64,000 nt of DNA, taken from NCBI GenBank assembly GCA_025738555.1, contig JAOVFP010000003.1:2108001-2172000 (forward strand), read 5' to 3'. The stretch is from Cyathus striatus. Lineage: Eukaryota; Basidiomycota; Agaricomycetes; Agaricales; Nidulariaceae. The notes under the pieces were generated by a model. That model was not told the origin of the DNA, made no database searches, and worked only from the letters and a program-made list of their open reading frames with translations. The stretch's first letter is position 1. Each line of letters starts with the position of its first letter. The position numbers were made by a program, and so were the translations under genes. Of this stretch, positions 1 to 9,433 are shown piece by piece.

Positions 1-1223
1 TCGCTTTCATAGAGCACTATCATATATAACAAATGAAAGGAGTCAACTTACAAGATAATTACGAAGGTCCATTCTATCTGATAAACGACTCACAAGTACT
101 GATTCATAGAGTAGAATATGTCGAGGACAGCATACTATATTAGTCACATCATAACTACATTATAACCCAGTACGAGCATTCATAATTGCTTCACCACATG
201 GAATTGAGTTCGTGATAGATGTAACACGATGTAACGACAACTGAGTTTTTCACAAATCTAGCAATGTATGTGCACATTTCTTACTAGACCATTCCACCTT
301 GTATGTGCATCTCACCGCTGCAAGTTTTAACTCCATCACAAGTATTTACATAAAATTGACTACAATTATTCAAATAATTGAAATATTTACTGAGGAACAT
401 AGAAGGATAGTGTGGACGATGTAGATGGTGTACTGGTGTAACCCAGTAATATACTTATAATTCGATTTAATTCATTTATTTTGTCTTTTATATATTATTA
501 GCTATTTCTACTTGCACTAACAGTCTATATTTTTATTCTTATTACACTAATTTGACCCTCGATGTGTTGCACAAGCACATTTCCTCGTGTTTCTCTTGTG
601 GACTTAGAGACCCGGCATGGCTTGACCAAACATTGGGAAGCTGGTGCCAAATACCACGTGACTCGCCTGTGCACTATCATTCCGCTTGCACCTCAACGTG
701 CCTCGGTTATGAACTCTCCCATCACTACTCACTGCTTCATTTTTCATCTTGTCTCCTCAAGTCTTCATCCTCAAGACATATAAACACAATATTCGGACAT
801 TCTGGGCACTATGCACCCATCGGACAAGTTCCAAGACGCTAGGGATTAGGGTTGCACACCCAAGGGCCAAGACCGAGTCTTTTCTCAAGATATTTGTTTA
901 GTTCTTAAGACTGGTGTTTCAATCACCGAGGCACGATGAACGGGTCTTTACCCTCATCGTGCTATACTCCTACTGGTGGAATTACAGGGACTTTGGTTGA
1001 GGCATAGGTTCAATCTTATTCTGTTCATTTCTATTCAAATTTTCTTTTGATCATTCATTCCTTTCTTTATCTGTTATCTTCACCTTTGTTTTTCTGCTAC
1101 ATCGTCAGTCTATAATTCATGTTTTCTGCTTCCACACTCAACATTCCGACCACCAGTGCCCGACGACAGTCTTCTTTTTCAATTTTATTTATTCAAACAT
1201 GATCTCTTTTATTACTATACTAC
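1..1223. other. Gene-poor left flank
   Basis: I see no gene I can support here. The first 540 bases are AT-rich. From about 541 to 1000 the composition is more balanced, with short open stretches in several frames that lack introns, motifs or recognisable similarity. The stretch after 1000 is pyrimidine-rich (runs of TTCTTT and CTTTC), as seen in fungal promoters or introns. The gypsy element interrupts whatever sequence stood here. Confidence 0.5.
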
Positions 1224-1228
1224 CTCTA

Positions 1229-1994
1229 TGTTACGTACCGATTCTCTTCCTGCTTAGAAGTGGTTGCGAAGACACCCGGAGGGTGTGGGAGAACTATAAC
1301 GGAAACCCGAAGTGAGTACGGGTGCGGAAACGTAGAGCGGGAGTGCGGAAAGAACCGTGGCTTCAGCTTGTGTGCTGCGCCGCCTGGATATCCCCAGGGA
1401 ATGGTTCGTATTTCGAGTAAGATGATATGTAACAAAGGAAGACGTTCTAGAGTATAAGAGAAGGCTTCGCCACTACACTAGGTAGCGGGAGAGAAACCCG
1501 AAGGAAAACCCGGAGCGGGTTTCGGAACTTAGAGTAGGAAGAAAGTGTACAGAGTTGATACGAATACTAAAGACTACCTATTACAACTGGAAGACTACTT
1601 ATACTAAGTAGGAACCTGTAGATACGAATGTAGAAGTATTATACAAAGGACAAGTCAAAGGAGTAAGTAGGAAATGAAGTCTTGGCAAAGCGGAGTAGGG
1701 GCGCAAATGACGCGCTCAGAATGAAGAATAAGGAACTAATCTACAAAGGCCATAATGAAACGTATAAGTAGGAATGGAAGAGAGGAGTAATAGAATGATG
1801 ACGCGGTGAGGCCGTCATAAGAGAAAGTACGTATCCGAAGTATCCGATAGAAAACCCGACGGGTTCCGGGTACGTTCCCGGGCGGGAACGTCGGGAAGTG
1901 TAAACCCGAAGCGGGTACGTTCCGGGAACGGACCGGGTATGTTAGAAGGTCACGTGGGAACGTCGGCACGATGTATCCGGACATGGATATAACA
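1229..1994 (-). repeat. 3' LTR of the gypsy element
   Basis: 766 bp with TG..CA ends on the plus strand; it is the downstream LTR because the element reads on the minus strand. It is essentially identical to 8067-8831. The one difference I noticed is GAAACCCGAAGG near 1497 against GAAACCGAAGG in the other copy. It contains GC-rich partly palindromic blocks (GGGTACGTTCCCGGGCGGGA near 1867). Confidence 0.95.
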
Positions 1995-1997
1995 GTA

Positions 1998-2007
1998 TCC
2001 CCCTTTT
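1998..2007 (-). other. Polypurine tract of the gypsy element
   Basis: On the minus strand AAAAGGGGGA lies three bases before the start of the 3' LTR. Such a purine run at this place is the usual RNase H-resistant primer for plus-strand DNA synthesis in LTR retrotransposons. Confidence 0.8.
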
Positions 2008-2009
2008 AG

Positions 2010-2831
2010 GGCCGAGCCCACGAGGTCATACTGTGTGCGAGAAAATATAACTAAAAATAATACGAGAAATCCTATTGGTCAGTAGATGTTCAAATAACAG
2101 AAAGAGAGCGCATCTGATTCCTTTGGCAAGGGAAGTAGCAAAGGTGTGAACTACAAGTTCCTGAGTAAGTTCCAGCAAGTCGTAGCTGAACCCGAGACCT
2201 ATTAACACTGCCCATGGATGTGGAAGGACATGTGCATCAATATTCCACTGGTAGCCATTCGTTCCGGATGTTCCGGTAATGCGGCAAGCTTAGTTGCACT
2301 GCCGATTGTATATCCGACTGAGATGAGTGTCAGAACTGGGTTGGAAGCATCGGAAGAGTTGGGAATGGAAGGGGAAGTGATTGGAAGATATTGGATGAGG
2401 TCTGGGTTGGATGCGGAAGTAGCAGGAACTGCCGGGGAAAATGCAGGAAGCATTGGAAGATAGCATAGTCTATCAAGTTGAGTTACAGATGTCGTGATGC
2501 CAATTTCCAGGTGGTAGGCAAACTCGATAAGTTGTCCTGAGATGTTTCCAAGGTATCTGGGCACGTTGTCCATGTTTCCATATTGAAACCTTGCTCGTGG
2601 AATGCTTCCGGGATCCGGATGCATACGAGGAAGTTGTTACGGGTTCCGGGATTGCGTCGGAAGGTGAAGTAGGAGCTCGGGTCGAGTCGCAGACGCAGAG
2701 GGAGTGATGGAAATGGTCGTAACACGTTACCAAAGAATTAATGTACTTGTATCTCGCTTTTTGGATGTTATTCGTTGTTTTTGGTTTTTGTATAAGGTGA
2801 AACTGCAAGCGGATAATAAGTAACGTGAAAT
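2010..2831 (-). other. Long 3' spacer between chromodomain and 3' LTR
   Basis: About 820 bp separate the chromodomain stop from the polypurine tract. On the sense (minus) strand a 140-codon open frame runs 2624-2202, but it has no motif I recognise. The opposite strand is open over part of the same stretch, so openness may only reflect composition. Some plant and fungal gypsy elements carry extra open frames here; I cannot show that this one is used. Confidence 0.4.
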
Positions 2832-3170
2832 TTAAGAAATAGGAGTAGGGCCGGGCTTATCCGGATAACGGGAGTGGAACTCTTCAATGATATCCGTGGC
2901 GTGTTCCAGTTCCGTGGCCGGAAGCCATGAAAACTCTTCATCGGTCCCTTCATACCCTAGCCAGCGTACATAGTACCTCAGTTTGCAACGCAAACGACGA
3001 TCCAGTTTAGAGTCCAAGATTTCCGAGACCTCGTATTCAATATCACCATCAACCTGGACAGGTGGTGGTGGAGGAATAATGCGATCTGGGATAGTATTTT
3101 CAGTATTGGGTTCAAGCATGGATACATGGAATACTGGGTGGACTGCACGAAATTGTTCTGGAAGGCGCAA
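2832..3170 (-). pseudogene. Integrase C-terminal tail with chromodomain
   Basis: The segment opens with a stretch around VHPVFHVSMLEP, which is the usual link between the integrase C-terminus and the tail in gypsy elements. The chromodomain follows at roughly residues 42-90: YEVSEILDSK, then YYVRWLGYEG, then FSWLPATEL. The aromatic positions of the methyl-lysine cage (Y, W, W) are kept. In chromoviruses this domain steers integration towards heterochromatin marked by histone methylation. It is in a different frame from the integrase core just upstream, so this copy cannot make one continuous polyprotein as written. Confidence 0.85.
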
Positions 3171-3204
3171 GGTACGCGAATGCGATCCGGCAAGTGCGAT
3201 GACT

Positions 3205-4136
3205 TCAAAAGGTCCTAGGAACTTTTCTGCAAGTTTCGGGATGGTCGGGTTGTCCGGAAGTACTCGGCTTTAACGTATACCTTTGTCCCGACAGGGAATG
3301 CGGGTGCGGGTTTGCGACGCGCATCGGCGGGTGCTTGATAACGTTTCGCGCACTGAGTATTTCGGTCCGAAGCATCTCGTGAAGTTCCTCGAGGTTTACT
3401 GTGAAGTGCCGTGCACGAGCGGAAGTGAGATCACGTTCCGGATGTATCGCAAGGTTCGGGTGATAACCCTTGTTTGCGTAGAACGGTGAAATTCCTGTGG
3501 TTGCGCTCGGTGCATTATTGTAAGCAAATTCAGCAAGAGGTAAAAGATCACACCAGTTATCCTGCTGGTAGTTGCAGTAGGCCCGAAGGTATTGTTCCAG
3601 AGTTTGGTTTGTGCGTTCCGTTTGGCCGTCGCCTTCGGGATGATAACCCGAGGTGAAATGTAAAGTGATGTCGAGGGCCGTACCGAGGAGCGGAAGAAAT
3701 GTGACACAAACTCGGAACCACGATCGGAAGTGATGTGTTCGGGACTCCGTGCTTGGAAAAGACATGAAGTACAAATAGAAGCGCAAGGTCGGAAGAAGAG
3801 CAAGTGGTATGAGTGGGAATGAAGATAGACTGCTTGGAGAAACGATCCACGATAACGAGTATAGAATCATACTTGGAAGCCGATGATTTTGGAAGTTGAT
3901 CTATGAAATCCATAGATATCGAATGCCATGGGCGTCCGGGAACCGGAAGTTGTTTCAGGGTTCCGTACGGGCGGTGGCGCTGTGGTTTAGAACGCATGCA
4001 AGTATTACAAGACTTACAATAGTCCTTTACAAACGTCCGTATAAGCGGCCAAGTATATTCGCGTCGAATTAGCTCGAGGGTCTTGTTCTGTCCAAGGTGT
4101 CCTGAAAGCGGGTGGTCGTGTTTGTACTGTAAAACC
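3205..4136 (-). pseudogene. Gypsy integrase (frame-broken)
   Basis: Integrase joins the retrotransposon cDNA to the host chromosome. The N-terminal HHCC zinc region reads across 4000-4136 (HDHPLSGHLG ... CKSCNTCMRS). The catalytic core keeps the first Asp in SMDFIDQLP, the second in ITSDRGSEF, and the Glu in GDGQTERTNQTLEQ, i.e. D,D-35-E. These motifs lie in three different frames: about 4136-4000 and 3997-3750, then about 3803-3700, then about 3700-3205. Breaks are therefore single-base gains or losses and not stop codons. The segment continues into the chromodomain tail. Confidence 0.85.
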
Positions 4137-6482
4137 CGAAGCCGAAGGGTTCGGAGTCCGGAACATAGATCCGGTTATCTAGACGGAGGAAACCGTCCGG
4201 GGTTACAGTCCAACGATTCTCGGGAGTCCGCATTCGGATAACTGCGACCGGGTCATTAGGGAGAGCTGATAATATGTCAGTATGTAACTGTTCAATGTCC
4301 ATGATGATACTAGCGCGAAGAGCGGGTACAATAAGTGATGTTGCTCGGAGAGAAGTGATAAGCTGTTCCTGTGTGAACACTGGACGATAGTTATGCGGAT
4401 TGACCTTAGCGTAGTCGCTATCCCCCTCTTTAGGGTAGACGTCCCATCGTCTAGTCAGAGCATCCGGCTTCGCCCCGAGTTTTCCGGGTCGAAAGCGGAT
4501 AACTAGATTGAACTGGGAAAGATACTCGGACCATCGGGCTTGTCGTCGGGACAAGATCTTGGTTGTGGAAAAGTATTCCAAGTTCTTGTGGTCTGTGACG
4601 ACATCAATGGGTGAACCGGAACCTTCCAGGTAATGACGCCAGACTTGGAATGCTTCGAAGATAGCAAGCAATTCCTTGTCGTGGGTGTCGTAGTTTAACT
4701 CAGGAGGTGTAAAGGTTCGTGAGTGGAAAGCGATAGGGTGAATCTCGCCATCATCGGAAACTATAGACAGGATAGCAGCCAACGCGTAATCCGAAGCGTC
4801 GGTTTCCACGATGAGCTGCTTGTCGGGAACCCAATGGGTAAGAATGGGTGCCGACGTGAAAGCGTCCTTAAGTTCAGTGAAAGCGGAACGGCATTTTTCC
4901 GAGAAGTTCCACGGATTACCCTTCCGGGTAAGGCGGGTGAGCGGAACAACTATGTCGGAATAGTTGTATATAAAACGCCGATAGAAATTAGCGAACCCAA
5001 GGAAGGATTGAATGTCTTTTACTTTCCTTGGTTCCGGCCATTCTTGAATAGTCTTCACCTTTGTTGGAGACATGGTGAGACCGTTGGGCGATAGTATATA
5101 TCCGAGATATTCCACGGATTCGAGTGGAACTCACACTTATCCGCGCGCGTACAACCCGTGCTTCCGGAGTCGACGCAAAACTTCCCTGACATGTTGGCGA
5201 TGTTGCGCAAGGTTATCAGAGTATATAAGGATGTCATCCAAATAAACTATGACGCACACATCAAGAAGGTCTTTGAAAACATCGTTCATGAAGCATTGGA
5301 AACCCGCGGGTGCATTGGAAAGTCCGAAGGGCATGACTAGCCATTCGAAGGATCCATAGCGAGTCCGGAAAGCGGTTTTCCATTCATCGTCCTCGGCAAT
5401 GCGGACCAGGTGGTACGCATGACGTAGGTCGATCTTGGTGTAGATACGGCGCTGCGGGGACTGTCGAGCAAATCTGAAATGAGTGGCAAAGGATAACGAT
5501 CCTTTTTAGAAATAGCATTCAACCCGCGGAAATCTACACAAAGCCGAAGCGATCCGTCCTTCTTGCGGACAAAAAGGACGGGAGCTCCGTGCGGAGAGCG
5601 TGAAGGTTGAATAAATCCGATCCGGATATGTTCATCGATGAATTCCCGAAGAGCGGAAAGCTCGGATTGGGAAAGGGAATAGATCCGACCTACAGGAGGT
5701 GAAGCACCTTCTTCTAGGTTGATCTTTAAGTCGTAGGGACGGTGAGGGGCAAGTGTATCTGCCCGGGACTTGCTAAATACATCAGCAAACTCGTGATACT
5801 CAGACGGTATTGAAGAGAGATCCGGAGCTTCCTCTGGATTGAGGGCAGCGGCGGAAGCGACAGCACCAAGCTGGATACGGAAAGTCTGTGCTCCCTCTAA
5901 ACGGCATGCACGCGAGAAGGCGGCACCATTTATTAGCGAAATGCTAGGAGGAGGTGGCAGAGACTCATCAGAGGTGACCGGAGATGGATCCTCGGAAGCG
6001 GAACCTGGTTCCGAGATCCCGGATTTGAGCGGAAGTCGCTCGGAAGTGACTGGAGTCCGGAATGTTAATGAGCCCGATACCCAGTCAATCAACGGATTGA
6101 AGCGGGTGAGCCAATTGTATCCTAGGACTGCAGAACACACGGAATCAAGAGGTGTCACATAGAGTTCAACTGTAATACATTCACCGGTAGGGAATAGTAC
6201 AGGCAGTGTAACGAACTCGGTTATAACATGATTGGTGGTGCCATCGAAAAGTCTGAGAGCGATAGGTGGAGTAGGTGAGGTAGGAATAGCATGTGTCCGA
6301 ACGAAAGATGAATCCATAAAACAATGGGTAGAACCCGAATCGACTAGAGCGCTATATGAAACTGTACAGGGTGTAGGGAGAGCATGGATGGTACTACAAA
6401 GTGGAATATGAAGGGCATTGGGGTCGGAAAGAGCGGAAGCGTTGAGTCTTACCTGCATCGCTGCTGCGCACAAGGGGAACAA
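4069..6482 (-). pseudogene. Gypsy protease, reverse transcriptase and RNase H (frame-broken)
   Basis: Order on the minus strand: an aspartic protease with the catalytic DSGS at residues 48-51 of the 5337-6482 frame; then RT fingers with [18 protein letters not shown]; then the palm with [13 protein letters not shown] and the catalytic [10 protein letters not shown] at 5137-5334; then the thumb (MEYLGYILSPNG); then RNase H with VETDASDYALAAILS and the ending DALTRR. The frame changes near 5460, near 5145 and near 5110, so RT is split into four pieces. The sequence is otherwise conserved and motifs are intact, which points to very recent indels or to sequence errors, not to old decay. Confidence 0.9.
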
Positions 6483-6521
6483 CGCGGTCCTCGGCTTGTG
6501 TGGTGTCCAGAGGACCGCTCC

Positions 6522-8030
6522 CTATTTTTTCGAACCCGAAGCCGGGTTGGAAAGAGGCGCGGATCTGCGGGTCGAGGGACCCGCAGAAGCCGACGTAGGA
6601 GCCGAAGCGGATATTCCGGATGCCCGGGCTCTAGCCGCGGAAGAGGCAGAGCGGGGACATTCTTTGGCGCGATGCCCCGGATTACCGCAGAACAAGCATA
6701 GATTGTTGTCCATGCGACGCTGACGTTCTTGTGGCAAAAGTTTGCCATCTCGACCAACCTTGTCATTCAATTCCGGCCTCCGCTGTTGGGGAGGCTGTGA
6801 GGAACGAGGTGGGTGACTACCAGCACGGTGGGGATAGCTCGGACGGGGTGCATATTGGCCCGAAACGAGGCGGGAAGGCGCCGGGGTGACTGCGGAGCGG
6901 TTTGTAGTAGCTCTAACAGAGCTATCCGGAACCCGCGGACCCCGAGGCTGGTGGGATTCCGCGTACGCTCGGACTGGCTTCCCAGTACCGACTATCGATC
7001 CCTTGAGCTAGTTTAATCATCCCGCGCTTTGTGGTAGGTTTCCCAACATGAGAGATCTCATCCTTAATGCGACCCGGAAACCCGGAATAGAGTCGGTGGC
7101 ATAAGGACTTATCATCCCAGTCGGTGCGCTGTGCAAGCCTGTTGAACTGTACAAGATACTTGGACAGTTTCTGTGAATCCTTCATAACGAGGACATCCAG
7201 ATCATTCTCGGCATCCCCTTCCGGGTTCGCTAACCCGAAGTTATCCTCTAGCATGACGACGAAAACCTCCCAAGAGTGAAGGAACTCATCATCAGCATAG
7301 GGATTGGAGAGGGTCGGCATAACGAGCTGAAGCGCGGTATCCCGAAGATATGCGAGAGCGAAGTTGACTTGGGAGTGTCCATCCGAGTATTGGGAAGGAT
7401 TATTCCGGAAGTAAATTTGGCATTGAGTAATGAACTGCTCCAACTTCTCAGCACTGGAACCATCAAAAGTATCTGGCTTTTGAACGTTGCGTTCCCGACG
7501 TGTTCCCGATGTACCCCGGGCGGATTCCGCAACTCTCAAAAGAGCTTCGGCAAGCCGGTCTTCCGGGAGTGGCGCGCAAGAGGTGTGCGCCTGGGATTGT
7601 CGACATCATCCTCATCACCATCATCTCCTGAGTCTGAGGATGGTGGAGACGGAGGATTGGGCTGAGAAGGAGGTGGAGGTGGCGGTCCAATGGTACCACC
7701 ATCAGAGCCGTGACCCTCGGGAGTGTCCCGGTCTGCTGCGACTGTACCGTATGGCGGTGGAGTGCCATCCGGAGGAGCCTGAGCAGATCCGAGGTTCCCG
7801 GCTGCAGGAACAGAAAGTAGCTGAGCGGAAGTCGAGGGTGGACCCAGGAAAGTAGCACTAGGAGGTGGTGCTGGGCTGGGTGTAACCCGAGACGGTGTAG
7901 AAGGTAGAGAACCTGAAGTACTCCGTGGAGGCTGTTGCCTCGTAGCTGCACGGGTGGCACGAGCACCCACAGCATTGGTATGACTAGCGGTATGCGCTGT
8001 GCGAGTAACCGAAGTCCCAGTTGGAGCCAT
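6522..8030 (-). pseudogene. Gypsy Gag with CCHC zinc knuckle (frame-broken)
   Basis: The first ATG after the primer site is at 8030. The N-terminal 160 residues are Pro/Ser/Thr-rich and end in an acidic stretch (SGDDGDEDDVDN). A frame change near 7570 leads into the retrotransposon Gag core (7539-6922), with VQKPDTFDGSSAEKLEQF and the WEVF..LEDNFG pattern typical of Ty3/gypsy Gag. A further frame change leads to the nucleocapsid knuckle CLFCGNPGHRAKEC (C-x2-C-x4-H-x4-C) at about 6710-6665. Gag forms the particle and packages the RNA. Another change of frame separates it from the protease. Confidence 0.85.
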
Positions 8031-8053
8031 GATAAAGAGATATCCAAGGTATC

Positions 8054-8064
8054 AGTATTCGTAT
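8054..8064 (-). promoter_or_regulatory. Candidate self-primer binding site
   Basis: On the minus strand the first bases after the 5' LTR are GT followed by ATACGAATACT. This does not start with the TGG that matches the CCA end of a tRNA. Instead, its reverse complement AGTATTCGTAT occurs inside the LTR at 8395-8405. An 11-nt LTR-to-primer-site match is the arrangement of Tf1-type self-priming elements. That this element self-primes is an inference. Confidence 0.55.
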
Positions 8065-8066
8065 AC

Positions 8067-8831
8067 TGTTACGTACCGATTCTCTTCCTGCTTAGAAGTG
8101 GTTGCGAAGACACCCGGAGGGTGTGGGAGAACTATAACGGAAACCCGAAGTGAGTACGGGTGCGGAAACGTAGAGCGGGAGTGCGGAAAGAACCGTGGCT
8201 TCAGCTTGTGTGCTGCGCCGCCTGGATATCCCCAGGGAATGGTTCGTATTTCGAGTAAGATGATATGTAACAAAGGAAGACGTTCTAGAGTATAAGAGAA
8301 GGCTTCGCCACTACACTAGGTAGCGGGAGAGAAACCGAAGGAAAACCCGGAGCGGGTTTCGGAACTTAGAGTAGGAAGAAAGTGTACAGAGTTGATACGA
8401 ATACTAAAGACTACCTATTACAACTGGAAGACTACTTATACTAAGTAGGAACCTGTAGATACGAATGTAGAAGTATTATACAAAGGACAAGTCAAAGGAG
8501 TAAGTAGGAAATGAAGTCTTGGCAAAGCGGAGTAGGGGCGCAAATGACGCGCTCAGAATGAAGAATAAGGAACTAATCTACAAAGGCCATAATGAAACGT
8601 ATAAGTAGGAATGGAAGAGAGGAGTAATAGAATGATGACGCGGTGAGGCCGTCATAAGAGAAAGTACGTATCCGAAGTATCCGATAGAAAACCCGACGGG
8701 TTCCGGGTACGTTCCCGGGCGGGAACGTCGGGAAGTGTAAACCCGAAGCGGGTACGTTCCGGGAACGGACCGGGTATGTTAGAAGGTCACGTGGGAACGT
8801 CGGCACGATGTATCCGGACATGGATATAACA
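8067..8831 (-). repeat. 5' LTR of the gypsy element
   Basis: 765 bp; the upstream LTR in the direction of transcription. TSD CTCTA follows at 8832-8836. It carries the candidate core promoter and primer described separately. The match to the 3' LTR is nearly perfect. Confidence 0.95.
8395..8440 (-). promoter_or_regulatory. Candidate LTR core promoter and transcription start
   Basis: On the minus strand TATAAGTAGT (8440-8431) lies about 35 bases upstream of AGTATTCGTAT (8405-8395), the 11-mer complementary to the primer site. If transcription starts at about 8405, the 5' end of the RNA would be this 11-mer, as needed for self-priming. That gives U3 of about 426 bp and R-U5 of about 339 bp. 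The TATA spacing is a sequence observation; the start site is inferred. Confidence 0.45.
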
Positions 8832-8836
8832 CTCTA

Positions 8837-9433
8837 TTACATTATGCCCATTCTTCTCCCATTAATCTTTACTTCTACACTCTCTATTTATATTCATTTA
8901 TGTATGTTATTGTTTTTCTGGGCAATGGCGACATGACAGCACACATGCGCTATCCCATCTTCATTGCCACACCTGTATATACCCTAGGTTATACTAAGGA
9001 AGAATTCACCTCCTTTTTCCAACTTTACTTTGCATGCACTATTGAGTCCTCTGAGCTACTAATTCTATAGGAAGTGTCAACATCTGAATCTTGTCCGCTA
9101 AGTCTTTGTTGCCATCTCTAATTAAGTACCAACTACTTTAGTCTAGGTTTCAGGTGTGACACCGGCCACGCATCAACCAATTAATTCTTCCATAGTAGTG
9201 ACCCTTCCCCAAAATATGTCAAGTCATCAAGTCGCATCACTCTCCTGGTCCCCACCACTCACAATTGAATTCAGTGGCAAATTACTAACATAACCGGCAA
9301 TGTGTGAATGCGAACCTAGTGCAAACTTCAACCAATTTACTTGGATTTGTAGTTGGAACTTTCCAGCACTCCTCCTATTCCACCATCTATCACGCTGTAA
9401 GCCTTCACAGACCACGACATACAGACACCGACT
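8837..9433. other. Flank and upstream region of the nine-exon gene
   Basis: A short open frame of 45 codons (8933-9070, plus strand) starts ATGACAGCACACATGCGC and lies just beyond the gypsy insertion. It might be the remains of a gene the element split, but I recognise nothing in it. The rest is the likely promoter and 5' leader of the next gene; I see no clear TATA box at a meaningful distance. Confidence 0.3.

Larger units (their letters stand above)
1229..8831 (-). mobile_element. Full-length Ty3/gypsy chromovirus with target duplication
   Basis: This is a 7.6-kb LTR retrotransposon read on the minus strand. Two LTRs (1229-1994 and 8067-8831) start TGTTACGTACCG and end ATATAACA on the plus strand. 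They are flanked by the 5-bp duplication CTCTA at 1224-1228 and 8832-8836. Between them, in order on the minus strand, are a primer site, Gag with a CCHC knuckle, a DSGS aspartic protease, reverse transcriptase with YLDD, RNase H, integrase and a chromodomain, then a long 3' spacer and a polypurine tract. The protease-RT-RNaseH-integrase order defines Ty3/gypsy, and the terminal chromodomain defines the chromovirus branch. The element is visibly richer in GC than its surroundings. The LTRs seem to differ by a single base in a C run, so insertion is recent, yet the coding part changes frame about ten times. Confidence 0.95.

Noticed and set aside
552..842. Two overlapping open frames in the left flank
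   Set aside because: No family signal, no splice sites, and both frames open over the same stretch; composition effect.
840..862. Telomere-like TTAGGG
   Set aside because: A single copy (GATTAGGGTTG), not a repeat.
2202..2624. 140-codon sense frame in the gypsy 3' spacer as an envelope-like gene
   Set aside because: No signal peptide, membrane segment or motif; the opposite strand is also open.
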